This document shows, piece after piece, positions 1 through 8,270 of a stretch of DNA of 64,000 nt. Origin of the DNA: Streptomyces sp. JHA26 (GTDB lineage: Bacteria; Actinomycetota; Actinomycetes; Streptomycetales; Streptomycetaceae); assembly GCF_002005565.1 (NCBI RefSeq), contig NZ_BDJC01000033.1, forward strand, positions 1-64,000, in the 5' to 3' direction. Made by a program: the position numbers and the translations under genes. Below the pieces are notes generated by a model. The model had not been told where the DNA came from. It did no database searches and saw only the letters and a program-made list of their open reading frames with translations. Numbering within the stretch: position 1 is the stretch's first letter; each line of letters opens with the position of its first letter.

Positions 1-31
1 GGTGGCGGCGGGCGCGCTCTAGGGTGGGGGC

Positions 32-523
32 GTGACCGACCGCAGCAGGCCCCCGCTGGCCGTGTTCGACCTGGACAACACCCTCGCCGGCACCGCGCAC
101 CGGCAGCGCTTCCTGGAGCGCCGGCCGCGCGACTGGAACGCCTTCTTCGCCGCCGCGCCCCAGGATCCGCCGCTGCCGGAGGGCGTCGCGCTGGTGCGCG
201 CGAGCGCCGGGGAGTGCGAGATCGTCTACCTGACCGGACGGCCCGAGCGCTGCCGCCGCGACACGCTCGACTGGCTGGCCGCGCAGGGGCTCCCCGAGGG
301 GCGGGTGTACATGCGGGGCGACGCCGACCGCCGGCCCGCCCGTCGCACCAAACTGGAGATCCTCGCCCGGCTCGCCCGCACCCGCGAGATCCGTTTCCTG
401 GTGGACGACGACGAGCTGGTGTGCGACGACGCCGAACGGGCCGGGTTCACCGTCGTCCGCGCGGACTGGGCCGCCCGCTCGGCCGAACTGGAGGACGCCC
501 AGGAACGGGAGGGGCGCACCTGA
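32..523 (+). CDS. HAD-superfamily phosphatase-like protein
   Basis: A 163-residue protein with a GTG start. Residues 12-17 (DLDNTL) form the HAD nucleophile motif DxD. YLTGRP near residue 67 matches motif II (T/S) and VDDDE near residue 123 matches the acidic metal-binding motif. The overall shape resembles the phosphatase domain of polynucleotide kinase 3'-phosphatases and small HAD hydrolases, but no kinase domain is present. Substrate is unknown. The gene stands alone, followed by a short gap and the oppositely oriented dodecin gene. HAD membership is well supported; any specific reaction would be a guess. Confidence 0.8.
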   Translation: MTDRSRPPLAVFDLDNTLAGTAHRQRFLERRPRDWNAFFAAAPQDPPLPEGVALVRASAGECEIVYLTGRPERCRRDTLDWLAAQGLPEGRVYMRGDADRRPARRTKLEILARLARTREIRFLVDDDELVCDDAERAGFTVVRADWAARSAELEDAQEREGRT

Positions 524-590
524 CCGTCCCGGCGGACCCCGCGGGCCCTGGTCCCCCGCGCCCCGCGGTCCGGTCCCGCCGGGGGCGGCG

Positions 591-806
591 TCAGGCCGAG
601 TCCTCCAGGCGGAAGCCGAGCTTCAGGCCCACCTGCCAGTGGGCGACCTCCCCTTCCTCGATCTGGCCGCGCACCTGTGTGACCTCGAACCAGTCCAGGT
701 TGCGCAGGGTCTGCGAGGCGCGGGTGATGCCGTTGCGGACGGCCTGGTCGACGCCGTCGGGCGAGGTGCCGACGATCTCGGTGACCCGGTAGGTGTGGTT
801 CGACAT
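591..806 (-). CDS. Dodecin family flavin-binding protein
   Basis: A 71-residue protein starting MSNHTYRVTEIVG. This is the usual dodecin length and start, and an AAGGGAG ribosome site lies about 7 bases upstream. LDWFEV around residue 37 carries the aromatic residue that stacks on flavin in dodecins, and QVGLKLGFRLE closes the final beta strand. Dodecins assemble as hollow dodecamers that store or buffer FMN, riboflavin or lumichrome. Longer in-frame starts upstream lack a ribosome site and the added residues look like non-coding translation. Confidence 0.92.
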   Translation of the reverse strand: MSNHTYRVTEIVGTSPDGVDQAVRNGITRASQTLRNLDWFEVTQVRGQIEEGEVAHWQVGLKLGFRLEDSA

Positions 807-961
807 GCGGGTGCTCCCTTCCGCGGTGCGGACGGCGGTCTCGCGCGTGCCGCGCGTCACTCCACCGTGCCCCACGCGCCGGCGGAGCGCGAGGCGTCGG
901 CGTCCCCGCGGGTCGTCCCTGCCGGTAGTCCCCGACCGCGGGCCCGGTGCGGGCTCCCCCC

Positions 962-990
962 TTGACCTCCGCATTGGTACATACCAAAAT
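962..990 (+). promoter_or_regulatory. Promoter with GntR/DasR-like operator ahead of the sugar-binding lipoprotein
   Basis: TTGACC (962-967) and CAAAAT (985-990) are 17 bases apart and could be -35 and -10 elements. The spacer contains the inverted repeat TTGGTACATACCAA (974-987), arms of six and a two-base centre. Its TGGT-N4-ACCA core matches the published DasR (dre) operator core, a GntR/HutC-type site. A repressor bound there would cover the promoter. The match is by eye; other GntR-family proteins could use the same core. Confidence 0.55.
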
Positions 991-1099
991 CCCAGACACC
1001 CGTACGAGCCTCACGCTCGTCCCCCCACGTCGGGTCTCCCTTGGCGTGTGCGGGACCACCGGTCCGCCACCGACACCTGCTCGACCAGAAGGACCCCTC

Positions 1100-2365
1100 G
1101 TGAGACGTCGCCTCCTCGCCCTCGTCTGTGTCTCCGCCTCCCTGCTCAGCGGTTGCGGCCTGCTGCCCTCGGACGGCGGCGGCGGGCGGCGCGCCGTCAC
1201 CGTGTGGCTGATGAAGGGCAGCGCCTCGGAGGACTTCCTGGAGCGCTTCACCGAGGACTTCGAGCGGGAGCACCCCGATCTGGACCTCGACGTCCGCATC
1301 CAGGAGTGGACCGGCATCGGCGAGAAGGTGCAGACGGCGCTGAAGTCCGACGGCGGTGACGGGCAGCCGGACGTCATCGAGGTCGGCAACACCCAGGTCC
1401 CGCAGTACGCCGAGGGCGGCCGGCTGGAGGACCTGACGCTCGAGTCGATGCGCGACTGGGGGATCCGCGACTGGCTGCCCGGCCTCGCGGAACCGGGGGA
1501 GTACCTGTCCCAGCAGTTCGGCATCCCCTGGTACGCCGCCAACCGCGTCGTCATCTACCGCAAGGACCTGTTCGAGCAGGCCGGCATCACCGATCCGCCG
1601 CGTACCCGCGAGGAGTGGCTCACCGTCACCGAGAAGCTCGACCGGGGGACCGGCCAGGGCATCTACCTGGCCGGGCAGGACTGGTACACGCTGTCCGGCT
1701 TCATCTGGGACGAGGGCGGCGACCTCGCCGAGGAGAGCGATGGCGCCTGGACCGGCGCGCTGGACACCCCGGCCGCCCTGCGCGGCATGGACTTCTACCG
1801 CGAACTGCAGGCCCTGGGCGAGGGGCCCGTCGACGCCGACGAGGAACACCCGCCGCAGGCCGGTGTGTTCGCCAAGGGCGAGGTCGCGCAGATCATCGCG
1901 GTGCCGGGGCTCGCCCGGACCATCCTGCGCGAGAACCCCGGACTCGAGGACGAGCTGGGCTTCTTCCCCGTCCCCGGCAAGAGCGCCGACAGGCCCGGGG
2001 CCGTGTTCACCGGCGGCTCCGACCTCGTCGTACCGGGGAACACCGACGACCGGGACGGCGCCGTCGCCGTGGTGGAGGCCCTCACCGGGGCGAAGTGGAA
2101 CACCGACCTGGCCCGCACCATGAACTACGTTCCCAACAAGAGGACGCTGGCCGCGGACGTCGCGGGCGGGGAGGGAGTCCAGGCGATGGCCGCCGGTGCC
2201 GCGCAGGGCCGGGCGACCCCCGGTACGCCCCTGTGGGGCGCCGTCGAGGCGGACAACCCGATCAAGGCGTACATGACCAAGGTCCTCACGGGCGCCGAGG
2301 CGCGGTCGGAGGCCGAACGGGCCTCCGACCGCATCACCGAGCTCCTGGACCCCGACACCCGCTGA
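1100..2365 (+). CDS. ABC transporter sugar-binding lipoprotein (family 1)
   Basis: A 421-residue protein from a GTG start. Residues 1-17 form a lipoprotein signal with lipobox LLSGC, so it should be anchored to the outer face of the membrane. The mature part (VTVWLMKGSASEDF, then DVIEVGNTQVPQYAEGGRL and GIPWYAANRVVIYRKDLF) is typical of family 1 extracellular solute-binding proteins. It resembles chitobiose/oligosaccharide binding proteins of the DasA kind. No permease or ATPase gene is adjacent, so it must share a transporter encoded elsewhere. The GntR-like operator in its promoter supports amino-sugar or oligosaccharide control. The exact ligand is inference. Confidence 0.88.
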   Translation: MRRRLLALVCVSASLLSGCGLLPSDGGGGRRAVTVWLMKGSASEDFLERFTEDFEREHPDLDLDVRIQEWTGIGEKVQTALKSDGGDGQPDVIEVGNTQVPQYAEGGRLEDLTLESMRDWGIRDWLPGLAEPGEYLSQQFGIPWYAANRVVIYRKDLFEQAGITDPPRTREEWLTVTEKLDRGTGQGIYLAGQDWYTLSGFIWDEGGDLAEESDGAWTGALDTPAALRGMDFYRELQALGEGPVDADEEHPPQAGVFAKGEVAQIIAVPGLARTILRENPGLEDELGFFPVPGKSADRPGAVFTGGSDLVVPGNTDDRDGAVAVVEALTGAKWNTDLARTMNYVPNKRTLAADVAGGEGVQAMAAGAAQGRATPGTPLWGAVEADNPIKAYMTKVLTGAEARSEAERASDRITELLDPDTR

Positions 2366-2398
2366 CGCGGCGCCGGGCCCCGGATCGGCACGCCCGGC

Positions 2399-3361
2399 TC
2401 AGCGCACCCGGCTCAGCGACAGCGCGAACCGGTCCTCGCCGTCGGTCCACCAGTGGGTGAGGTCCAGGCCGGCCGCGGACAGCTCCGTCCGCACGCCCTC
2501 CCGGCGGAACTTCGCCGACACCTCGGTGCGCAGTTCCTCCCCGGCGGCGAAGTCCACGGCCAGGTCGAGCGCCTGGACCTTCACTGTCTGGTCCGTGCGC
2601 GAGCGCAGCCGCATCTCGATCCACTCCCGCCGCGCGTCCCACACCGCGACGTGGTCGAAGGCCGCGGGCACGAAGTCGGCGCCCAGCTCGCGGTTGATCA
2701 CGGTCAGGACGTTCTTGTCGAACGCGGCCGTCACCCCGGCCGCGTCGTCGTACGCCCGCACCAGCACCCGTTCGTCCTTGACCAGGTCCGTGCCCAGCAG
2801 CAGCGCGTCGCCGGGCGAGAGCAGCGCCCGCACGGACGCGAGGAACACGGCCCGTTCGGCGGGCAGCAGGTTGCCGATCGTGCCGCCGAGGAACGCCACC
2901 AGCCGGGGACCCGGCGTGTCCGGGAGCGCGAGGTCGGCGGTGAAGTCGGCGACCAGCGCGTGCACCCGCAGCCCCGGCCGCTCGGCGGCGATCGCCCGCC
3001 CGGCCTGCGCGAGGGCGCTCTCGCTGACGTCGACCGGCACGTACGCGTCCAGCCCAGTCAGCGCGTCGAGCAGGTGCCGCGTCTTCTCCGAGGAACCCGA
3101 GCCCAGCTCGACCAGGGTGCGGGCACCGGTCGCGGCGGCGATCTTCCCGGCCCGGTCGACGAGGATCTCCCGCTCCGCCCGGGTGGGGTAGTACTCGGGC
3201 AGCCCGGTGATCTCCTCGAACAGCTCGCTGCCCCGGGCGTCGTAGAACCACTTGGGCGGCAGCGACTTGGGCGTACTCGTCAGGCCCGCCAGGACGTCGG
3301 CGCGCAGGGCGGCGCCCGTGGCGTCCTCGGGCAGCGTGCGGGTGAGGTGGAACAGGCTCAC
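2399..3361 (-). CDS. egtD: L-histidine N-alpha-methyltransferase EgtD
   Basis: A 320-residue SAM-dependent methyltransferase that trimethylates histidine to hercynine, the first step of ergothioneine synthesis. Seen: KWFYDARGSELFEEITGLPEYYPTR-type N-terminus characteristic of EgtD, the SAM loop VELGSGSSEKTRHLLDAL near residue 88, and FLGGTIGNLLP near residue 157. The GTG start overlaps the egtC stop by four bases (GTGA), implying translational coupling. Last gene of the egtABCD operon. The family assignment is supported by both sequence and neighbours. Confidence 0.96.
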   Translation of the reverse strand: MSLFHLTRTLPEDATGAALRADVLAGLTSTPKSLPPKWFYDARGSELFEEITGLPEYYPTRAEREILVDRAGKIAAATGARTLVELGSGSSEKTRHLLDALTGLDAYVPVDVSESALAQAGRAIAAERPGLRVHALVADFTADLALPDTPGPRLVAFLGGTIGNLLPAERAVFLASVRALLSPGDALLLGTDLVKDERVLVRAYDDAAGVTAAFDKNVLTVINRELGADFVPAAFDHVAVWDARREWIEMRLRSRTDQTVKVQALDLAVDFAAGEELRTEVSAKFRREGVRTELSAAGLDLTHWWTDGEDRFALSLSRVR

Positions 3362-4191
3362 GTGCGGGGCTCCTTGACAGATACGGAAGCGGCGATGGCC
3401 GCGGGCACCGGGGCGTCGTCGCGCGGGTCCTCGATCGGGGTCAGCAGCACGTCCGTGCCGCTCGCCGCGAGCAGGGTGCGGTCGGGAACCTCCTGCCAGT
3501 GCGGGTCGTCGTCGTACGGCTCGGAGGCGACGACCGTGCCGCCGCCGGGCCGCGTCAGGTACCAGAGGGTGTCGCCCCAGACGGTGGCCGTGATGCTCTC
3601 GCCGTCCGTGAGCAGCAGGTTGAGCCGGGAGCCGGGGGAGGCCGCGGCGACCTCCAGCACCGTGTCGGCCAGCGCCCGCGCGTCGGCGCGCGGGTGCGGC
3701 TCGCCCGCGTCCGCGGCGCGCAGCCGGTGCAGGACCAGGGCCCACACCAGCGCCGAGTCGTTGCGGGCCTCCAGCGACAGCAGCTCCTCGCGGGGCAGCG
3801 ACCCGGCCAGCGGCGCGAGCGAGCCGGGCCAGCCCGCCACGGCGCCGTTGTGACTGAACAGCCAGGGCCCCGCGGCGAACGGCGCCGCCGCGGCCTCCGC
3901 GTCGGCACCCGCCAGCGTCGCGTCCCGCACGGCGGCCAGCAGCGCGCCGGTGCGCACCACCCGGGCCAGGTCGGCGAAGGACTGGTCGGCCCAGATCGGC
4001 CCCGCCCGGCGGTAACGCGCCGGCACCGGGTCGTCCTTGGCGTACCAGCCGACGCCGAACCCGTCGGCGTTGACCGTGCCGTACCGCTGGCGCCGGGGCG
4101 CCCAGGACTGGCGGTACAGGGCGTGCGCCGGTTCCACCAGGAGCCGGCCCAGCGGCACCGGGGGTCCCACGTAGGCCAGGTGACGGCACAT
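3358..4191 (-). CDS. egtC: Gamma-glutamyl-hercynylcysteine sulfoxide hydrolase EgtC
   Basis: A 277-residue class II glutamine amidotransferase-fold hydrolase that removes glutamate from the gamma-glutamyl hercynylcysteine S-oxide made by EgtB. The protein begins MCRHLAYVG: Cys2 becomes the N-terminal nucleophile after Met removal. NADGFGVGWY near residue 45 and LFSHNGAVAGW near residue 110 are the conserved Ntn substrate-binding segments. Its ATG overlaps the egtB stop (TGATG) and its stop overlaps the egtD GTG, consistent with one polycistronic message. Confidence 0.95.
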   Translation of the reverse strand: MCRHLAYVGPPVPLGRLLVEPAHALYRQSWAPRRQRYGTVNADGFGVGWYAKDDPVPARYRRAGPIWADQSFADLARVVRTGALLAAVRDATLAGADAEAAAAPFAAGPWLFSHNGAVAGWPGSLAPLAGSLPREELLSLEARNDSALVWALVLHRLRAADAGEPHPRADARALADTVLEVAAASPGSRLNLLLTDGESITATVWGDTLWYLTRPGGGTVVASEPYDDDPHWQEVPDRTLLAASGTDVLLTPIEDPRDDAPVPAAIAASVSVKEPRT

Positions 4192-5570
4192 CAGGAACCC
4201 TCCGCGGAACGGGCGGTGCGGAAGCCGGAGAAGATCTGCCGCCGGATCGGATAGTCCCAGTTGCGGAACGTGCCCCGGCAGGCCACCGCGTCCACGGCGA
4301 ACGAACCGCCGCGCAGCACCTTGTAGTCCGGCCCGAAGAACACCTCCGAGTACTCCCGGTACGGGAACGCCCGGAAACCGGGGTACGGCGCGAAGTCGCT
4401 CGACGTCCACTCCCAGACGTCGCCGATCAACTGCCGTACCCCGAGCGGCGACTCCCCGGCCGGATAGCTGCCCGCGGGCGCCGGACGCAGGTGCCGCTGC
4501 CCGAGGTTGGCGTGCTCCGGGCCCGGATCGGCGTCGCCCCACGGATAGCGCATCGAGCGGTCACCGGCCGGATCGTGCCGGGCGGCCTTCTCCCACTCGG
4601 CCTCGGTGGGCAGCCGCCGCCCGGCCCAGCGGGCCCACGCGTCGGCCTCGTACCAGCACACGTGCACCACCGGCTCGTCGGGCGGCACCACCTCCGTGAC
4701 GCCGAAGCGCCGCCGCAGCCACTGCCCGCCGTCCCGGCGCCAGAACAGCGGGGCGGTGATGGAGTGCCGGCGGATGTGGTCCCAGCCCTCCGGGGCCCAC
4801 CAGCGCGGGTCGTCGTAGCCCCCGTCCTCGATGAAGGCCTGGTACGCGGCGTTCGTCACCGGCGTGGTGTCGATGAGGAACGGGGCCACCTCGCGCCGGT
4901 GCGCGGGCCGTTCGTTGTCCAGGGCCCACGGCTCCGTCGAGGTGCCCATCGTGAACGGGCCGCCGGGCACCAGGACCTCCGCCGGTCCGGTGAACAGCGG
5001 CACGGGATCCGGGTCCGGGGCCGTCAGGGCCTGCGGTCCCTTGCGAAGCTGGTGGGTGACCAGCATGGTCTCGTCGTGCTGCTGCTCGTGCTGGGCGATC
5101 ATCCCGAAGGCGAAGCCGGCCTCGGTCAGCCGCGTCCCGTGGAACGCGACGCGCTCCAGCACGTCCAGGGCCCGCTCGCGCACGTCCGCCACGTACCGGC
5201 GGGCCTCGTCCGGCGGCAGCAACGGCAGCGAGGGGCGTTCGGCACGCGGGTGCTCGAAGGCGTCGTACAGGCCGTCGATCTCGGGCCGTATCGCCTCCTG
5301 CCCGCCGACGGCGCGCAGCAGCCACTGCTCCTCCTGGTTGCCGATGTGCGCGAGGTCCCACACCAGCGGGGACATCAGCGGCGACACCTGGGCGGTCAGG
5401 TCGGGGCCCTCCACGCAACCGGTCAGCAGCGTGGTGCGCTCACGCGCCGTGACGAGCGTGGTCAGGGCCCGCTCGCGGAACGTCTCGGGGTCCACGCGGG
5501 GGTCGACGGCGGGCTCGGCGGTGCGGTCGGCGGCCGCACCGCCGGCGGTGTCCGTGACGGAGTCGGTCAT
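4191..5570 (-). CDS. egtB: Iron-dependent hercynine oxygenase (sulfoxide synthase) EgtB
   Basis: A 459-residue enzyme joining hercynine and gamma-glutamylcysteine with O2 to form the sulfoxide. The N-terminal DinB-like domain contains WDLAHIGNQEEQW and QHEQQHDETML, which supply the three-histidine iron site. The C-terminal half is a formylglycine-generating-enzyme (sulfatase-modifying) fold with VPGGPFTMGTS, RRLPTEAEWEKAAR and GDVWEWTSSDF. The ATG overlaps the egtA stop by four bases (ATGA). Length and domain order are normal for actinobacterial EgtB. Confidence 0.96.
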   Translation of the reverse strand: MTDSVTDTAGGAAADRTAEPAVDPRVDPETFRERALTTLVTARERTTLLTGCVEGPDLTAQVSPLMSPLVWDLAHIGNQEEQWLLRAVGGQEAIRPEIDGLYDAFEHPRAERPSLPLLPPDEARRYVADVRERALDVLERVAFHGTRLTEAGFAFGMIAQHEQQHDETMLVTHQLRKGPQALTAPDPDPVPLFTGPAEVLVPGGPFTMGTSTEPWALDNERPAHRREVAPFLIDTTPVTNAAYQAFIEDGGYDDPRWWAPEGWDHIRRHSITAPLFWRRDGGQWLRRRFGVTEVVPPDEPVVHVCWYEADAWARWAGRRLPTEAEWEKAARHDPAGDRSMRYPWGDADPGPEHANLGQRHLRPAPAGSYPAGESPLGVRQLIGDVWEWTSSDFAPYPGFRAFPYREYSEVFFGPDYKVLRGGSFAVDAVACRGTFRNWDYPIRRQIFSGFRTARSAEGS

Positions 5571-6868
5571 GAGCGGGTCTCCCTCCCGTGCGGGCCGCGG
5601 CCCGCGCCGTCGTACGTGTCCAGCAGGTCGTCGGCGGGGCAGCGACCCCGGGCGACGTAGCGGTCCAGGAACGCCGCGACGGCATCCGTCACCTCGGTGG
5701 TGGCGCCGAGCCGGGGCAGCGCGGCGAGCGCCGCCGTGAAGCACACGCCGGCCGTGTCGCGCAGCTCCGGATCGGTGAGGGCGTCGCGGGCCGCGTCCCG
5801 GTACAGCGGGTTGTGCGGGGCGGGCAGGCCCGAGGTGCGTTCCGTGAGGGGCTTCACGGCCCGGTAGGCGGTCTCGGAGGCCTCCTGGTCGTCGAACAGC
5901 GCCGCCGTCACGGCGAGCGGCACGACCCAGCCGTCGTCCCCGGGTTGGGCGTCGATCATGCGCAGCTCCAGATGCCCGCGCGGCCGGACCGGCGGGAACA
6001 GGGTGGTGAGGTGGTAGTCGAGGTCCTCCCTGGCCGGCGGCCTCGGCGACCGGGTCCTGGTCCACTCCCGGAAGCTCAGGCCCTCCGGCACGTCCCAGCG
6101 GCCGCCGTCCCGGCGTACGCACATCACCGGGGCGTCCAGCACGTGGCGGGCCCAGGCGCGGCGCGGGTCGGCGTCCAGCGGGGGACCGCCCGCCCGGCCG
6201 GTGCCGATCTGCGTCCACCGCAGCTGCCGCGTGGACCGCCAGCCGGTGGGCCGGCCGCCGGACAGCGGGGAGTTGGCGAACGCGGCCAGCAGGACCGCGC
6301 CCAGCTGGTGGGCGAGCCACCAGCGGCGTACGTGGCCGAGCGGGCCGGGCTCCTCGTGCCCGGCGTCCAGGCACACCTGCACGGAGGCGGAGGCGCACAT
6401 CATGAAGCGGCCCGCGGGACCGGTGCGGTCGAGACAGGCCTCCATGGCGTCGTAGCGCGGCCGGCGCAGGAACCGGCGGGGAGGGCGCCAGGGGTCGTGG
6501 CCCAGGCCGACGAGGGCGAGACCGTCCTGCCGCAGGACCGCCCGGACGGCGTCCAGATCGGCACGGACGGCGTCGACGCACTCCGTCAGGGAGGCGGCGG
6601 GCAGCGAGCTCAGCTCCAGCTGTCCACCGGGCTCGACGGTGAGCGGCGAGTTCAGGGGCACGGTGCGCAGTGCGGCGTAGACCGCGTCGAGTCTTTCGTC
6701 CGCCACGGGGAGCCACGGCGCGTGCGGTTCGTGGATCAGCCATTCCACCTCGACGCCGAGGCGTGCGGGCGGACCGGTCTTGAAGCAGATGCCGCGGACC
6801 AGCGCCTCGACCTCGGCTTCGGTGATGGTGGTACGCGGCCGTGTGCAGCCGCCTGTCGCATCGGACAT
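5567..6868 (-). CDS. egtA: Glutamate-cysteine ligase EgtA
   Basis: A 433-residue GCS2-type ATP-grasp-like ligase that supplies gamma-glutamylcysteine for EgtB. Seen: LGVEVEWLIHEPHAPWLP near residue 42, EPGGQLELSSLP near residue 80, and HLELRMIDAQPGDDGW near residue 310. The start at 6868 is chosen because AGGAGG lies about eight bases upstream; an in-frame ATG ten codons earlier has no ribosome site. First gene of the operon. No egtE-type PLP C-S lyase follows, so the last step must be encoded elsewhere or done by another lyase. Confidence 0.95.
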   Translation of the reverse strand: MSDATGGCTRPRTTITEAEVEALVRGICFKTGPPARLGVEVEWLIHEPHAPWLPVADERLDAVYAALRTVPLNSPLTVEPGGQLELSSLPAASLTECVDAVRADLDAVRAVLRQDGLALVGLGHDPWRPPRRFLRRPRYDAMEACLDRTGPAGRFMMCASASVQVCLDAGHEEPGPLGHVRRWWLAHQLGAVLLAAFANSPLSGGRPTGWRSTRQLRWTQIGTGRAGGPPLDADPRRAWARHVLDAPVMCVRRDGGRWDVPEGLSFREWTRTRSPRPPAREDLDYHLTTLFPPVRPRGHLELRMIDAQPGDDGWVVPLAVTAALFDDQEASETAYRAVKPLTERTSGLPAPHNPLYRDAARDALTDPELRDTAGVCFTAALAALPRLGATTEVTDAVAAFLDRYVARGRCPADDLLDTYDGAGRGPHGRETRS

Positions 6869-7021
6869 GTCGGGATCCTCCTGAGATTCCACCATGTCGC
6901 CGACCCTCTTCGCGGTGGGCCGGGTCGGCACACCCGTCCTACCCAAGACCCTCGCGCCGCTCCGCACAAGGGTGCATACCGGGACGTTTCCTCTCAGTGA
7001 TCTCCACGACCCGACCGTTTC

Positions 7022-7057
7022 CGGGGACTTTCCCCGTCGTTTCCCGGGCCGGGAAAC
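7022..7057. repeat. Two adjacent perfect inverted repeats between egtA and the PARG gene
   Basis: CGGGGA-CTT-TCCCCG (7022-7036) is followed two bases later by GTTTCCCG-GGC-CGGGAAAC (7039-7057), a perfect 8-3-8 repeat. GTTTCC also occurs near 6985 and 7017. The two genes are divergent, so this 288-base gap must hold both promoters. The pair could be operators or RNA hairpins in the leader of the plus-strand gene. I cannot assign a regulator. Confidence 0.6.
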
Positions 7058-7156
7058 ACCGTTGCGCAACATCACCAGCATCACCCAGGATTCCCGCATG
7101 AGCACGACGGGGGAGGCCGCGCGGTGCGCGGTCACGGCGTCCACGGGGGTGGCGCC

Positions 7157-7996
7157 ATGAGCGCACGCCTGCGTGGCATCGCCCAGCAGACGGAACAGAT
7201 CGTCGCGGCCGGGTCCTACCGCACGCCCGACGGCCGCGAGGTGTCCGTCGCGGCGGCCGTCCGGGCGGCCCGGGACGGCACGCGGATGCACGGTCCGGAC
7301 CCCGTCGGGGTGGCACCCCGCGCCCCGGTCCGGACGGTCCTCGAGGTCACCGGCGAGAGCAGCCTCGAGGCCGCCCGGCGCCTGGGCGGTGGGGTCGCCG
7401 TGCTCAACTTCGCCTCCGCCCGCAACCCGGGCGGCGGCTACCTCAACGGCGCCCAGGCCCAGGAGGAGGCCCTGTGCCGGGCCTCCGCCCTGTACACCTG
7501 CCTGCTGCGGGCCCGCGAGTTCTACGACCACCACCGCGCCCACCGCGACCCGTTCTACACGGACCGCGTCGTCCACTCGCCCGGCGTGCCCGTCTTCCGC
7601 GACGACCGGGGCCGCCTGCTGGACGAGCCGTTCACGGCCGGGTTCCTCACCTCCGCCGCGCCCAACGCCGGCGTGGTGCTGCGCACGGCCCCGGAGCGCG
7701 CCGCCGACCTGCCGACCGCCCTCGCCGTGCGCGCCGAGCGGGTGCTGGAGACGGCCGCGGCCCACGGACACCGGCGGCTGGTGCTCGGCGCCTGGGGCTG
7801 TGGCGTGTTCCGCAACGATCCGGCCCAGGTCGCGGGTGCCTTCCGCACCCTGCTCGGCCCCGGCGGACGGTTCGCCGCGACGTTCGAACGGGTGACGTTC
7901 GGCATCCTGGACCGCACACCGGGTGGCACGGTCCGCGCCGCGTTCGAGCGGACCTTCCCGGAGGCCGTCGCGGACGTGCGTCGGCTCCGGCCGTAG
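7157..7996 (+). CDS. Microbial-type poly(ADP-ribose) glycohydrolase (TIGR02452 macrodomain)
   Basis: A 279-residue macrodomain-fold protein predicted to remove ADP-ribose units from proteins. The PARG signature GGG-X7-QEE is complete (Gly92-94 and Gln102-Glu104 in NPGGGYLNGAQAQEEALCR). The second Glu is the catalytic acid in characterised bacterial PARGs. Other macrodomain segments are VAVLNFASARN and LGAWGCGVFRNDP near residue 216, where the phosphate-binding loop sits. The ATG at 7157 matches the family N-terminus; an upstream GTG adds only eleven poor residues. It is divergent from egtA, with no recognisable ADP-ribosyltransferase beside it. Confidence 0.92.
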   Translation: MSARLRGIAQQTEQIVAAGSYRTPDGREVSVAAAVRAARDGTRMHGPDPVGVAPRAPVRTVLEVTGESSLEAARRLGGGVAVLNFASARNPGGGYLNGAQAQEEALCRASALYTCLLRAREFYDHHRAHRDPFYTDRVVHSPGVPVFRDDRGRLLDEPFTAGFLTSAAPNAGVVLRTAPERAADLPTALAVRAERVLETAAAHGHRRLVLGAWGCGVFRNDPAQVAGAFRTLLGPGGRFAATFERVTFGILDRTPGGTVRAAFERTFPEAVADVRRLRP

Positions 7997-8270
7997 CGCT
8001 CCCGCGGCCGCTGCCGTACGAGGCCGCACCGCGTCCGGCCCGGCACGCACGCCCGGCGCCGCGTCCCGGCCCACGTCCCGCGGGTCCGCCCGAACGGTCG
8101 CGAAGGGGCCGTGGCGGCCGGGCGGGCGCGCGTCGCCGCCGCCGCGGACGGAGACGTGCACGGCCGTACCGTGCGGGACGCCGCCGCGTGCCGGGCGGCA
8201 CGGGCCCCGGCCGGGTGGCAGGCTGATTCCCGGCACTCCCGTCCCACCACGAGAACAGGAAGCCGACGTC

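Noticed and set aside
2453-3853. Long plus-strand frames opposite egtD and egtC
   Set aside because: Shadow frames from G+C-rich third positions; the minus-strand frames carry complete enzyme motifs.
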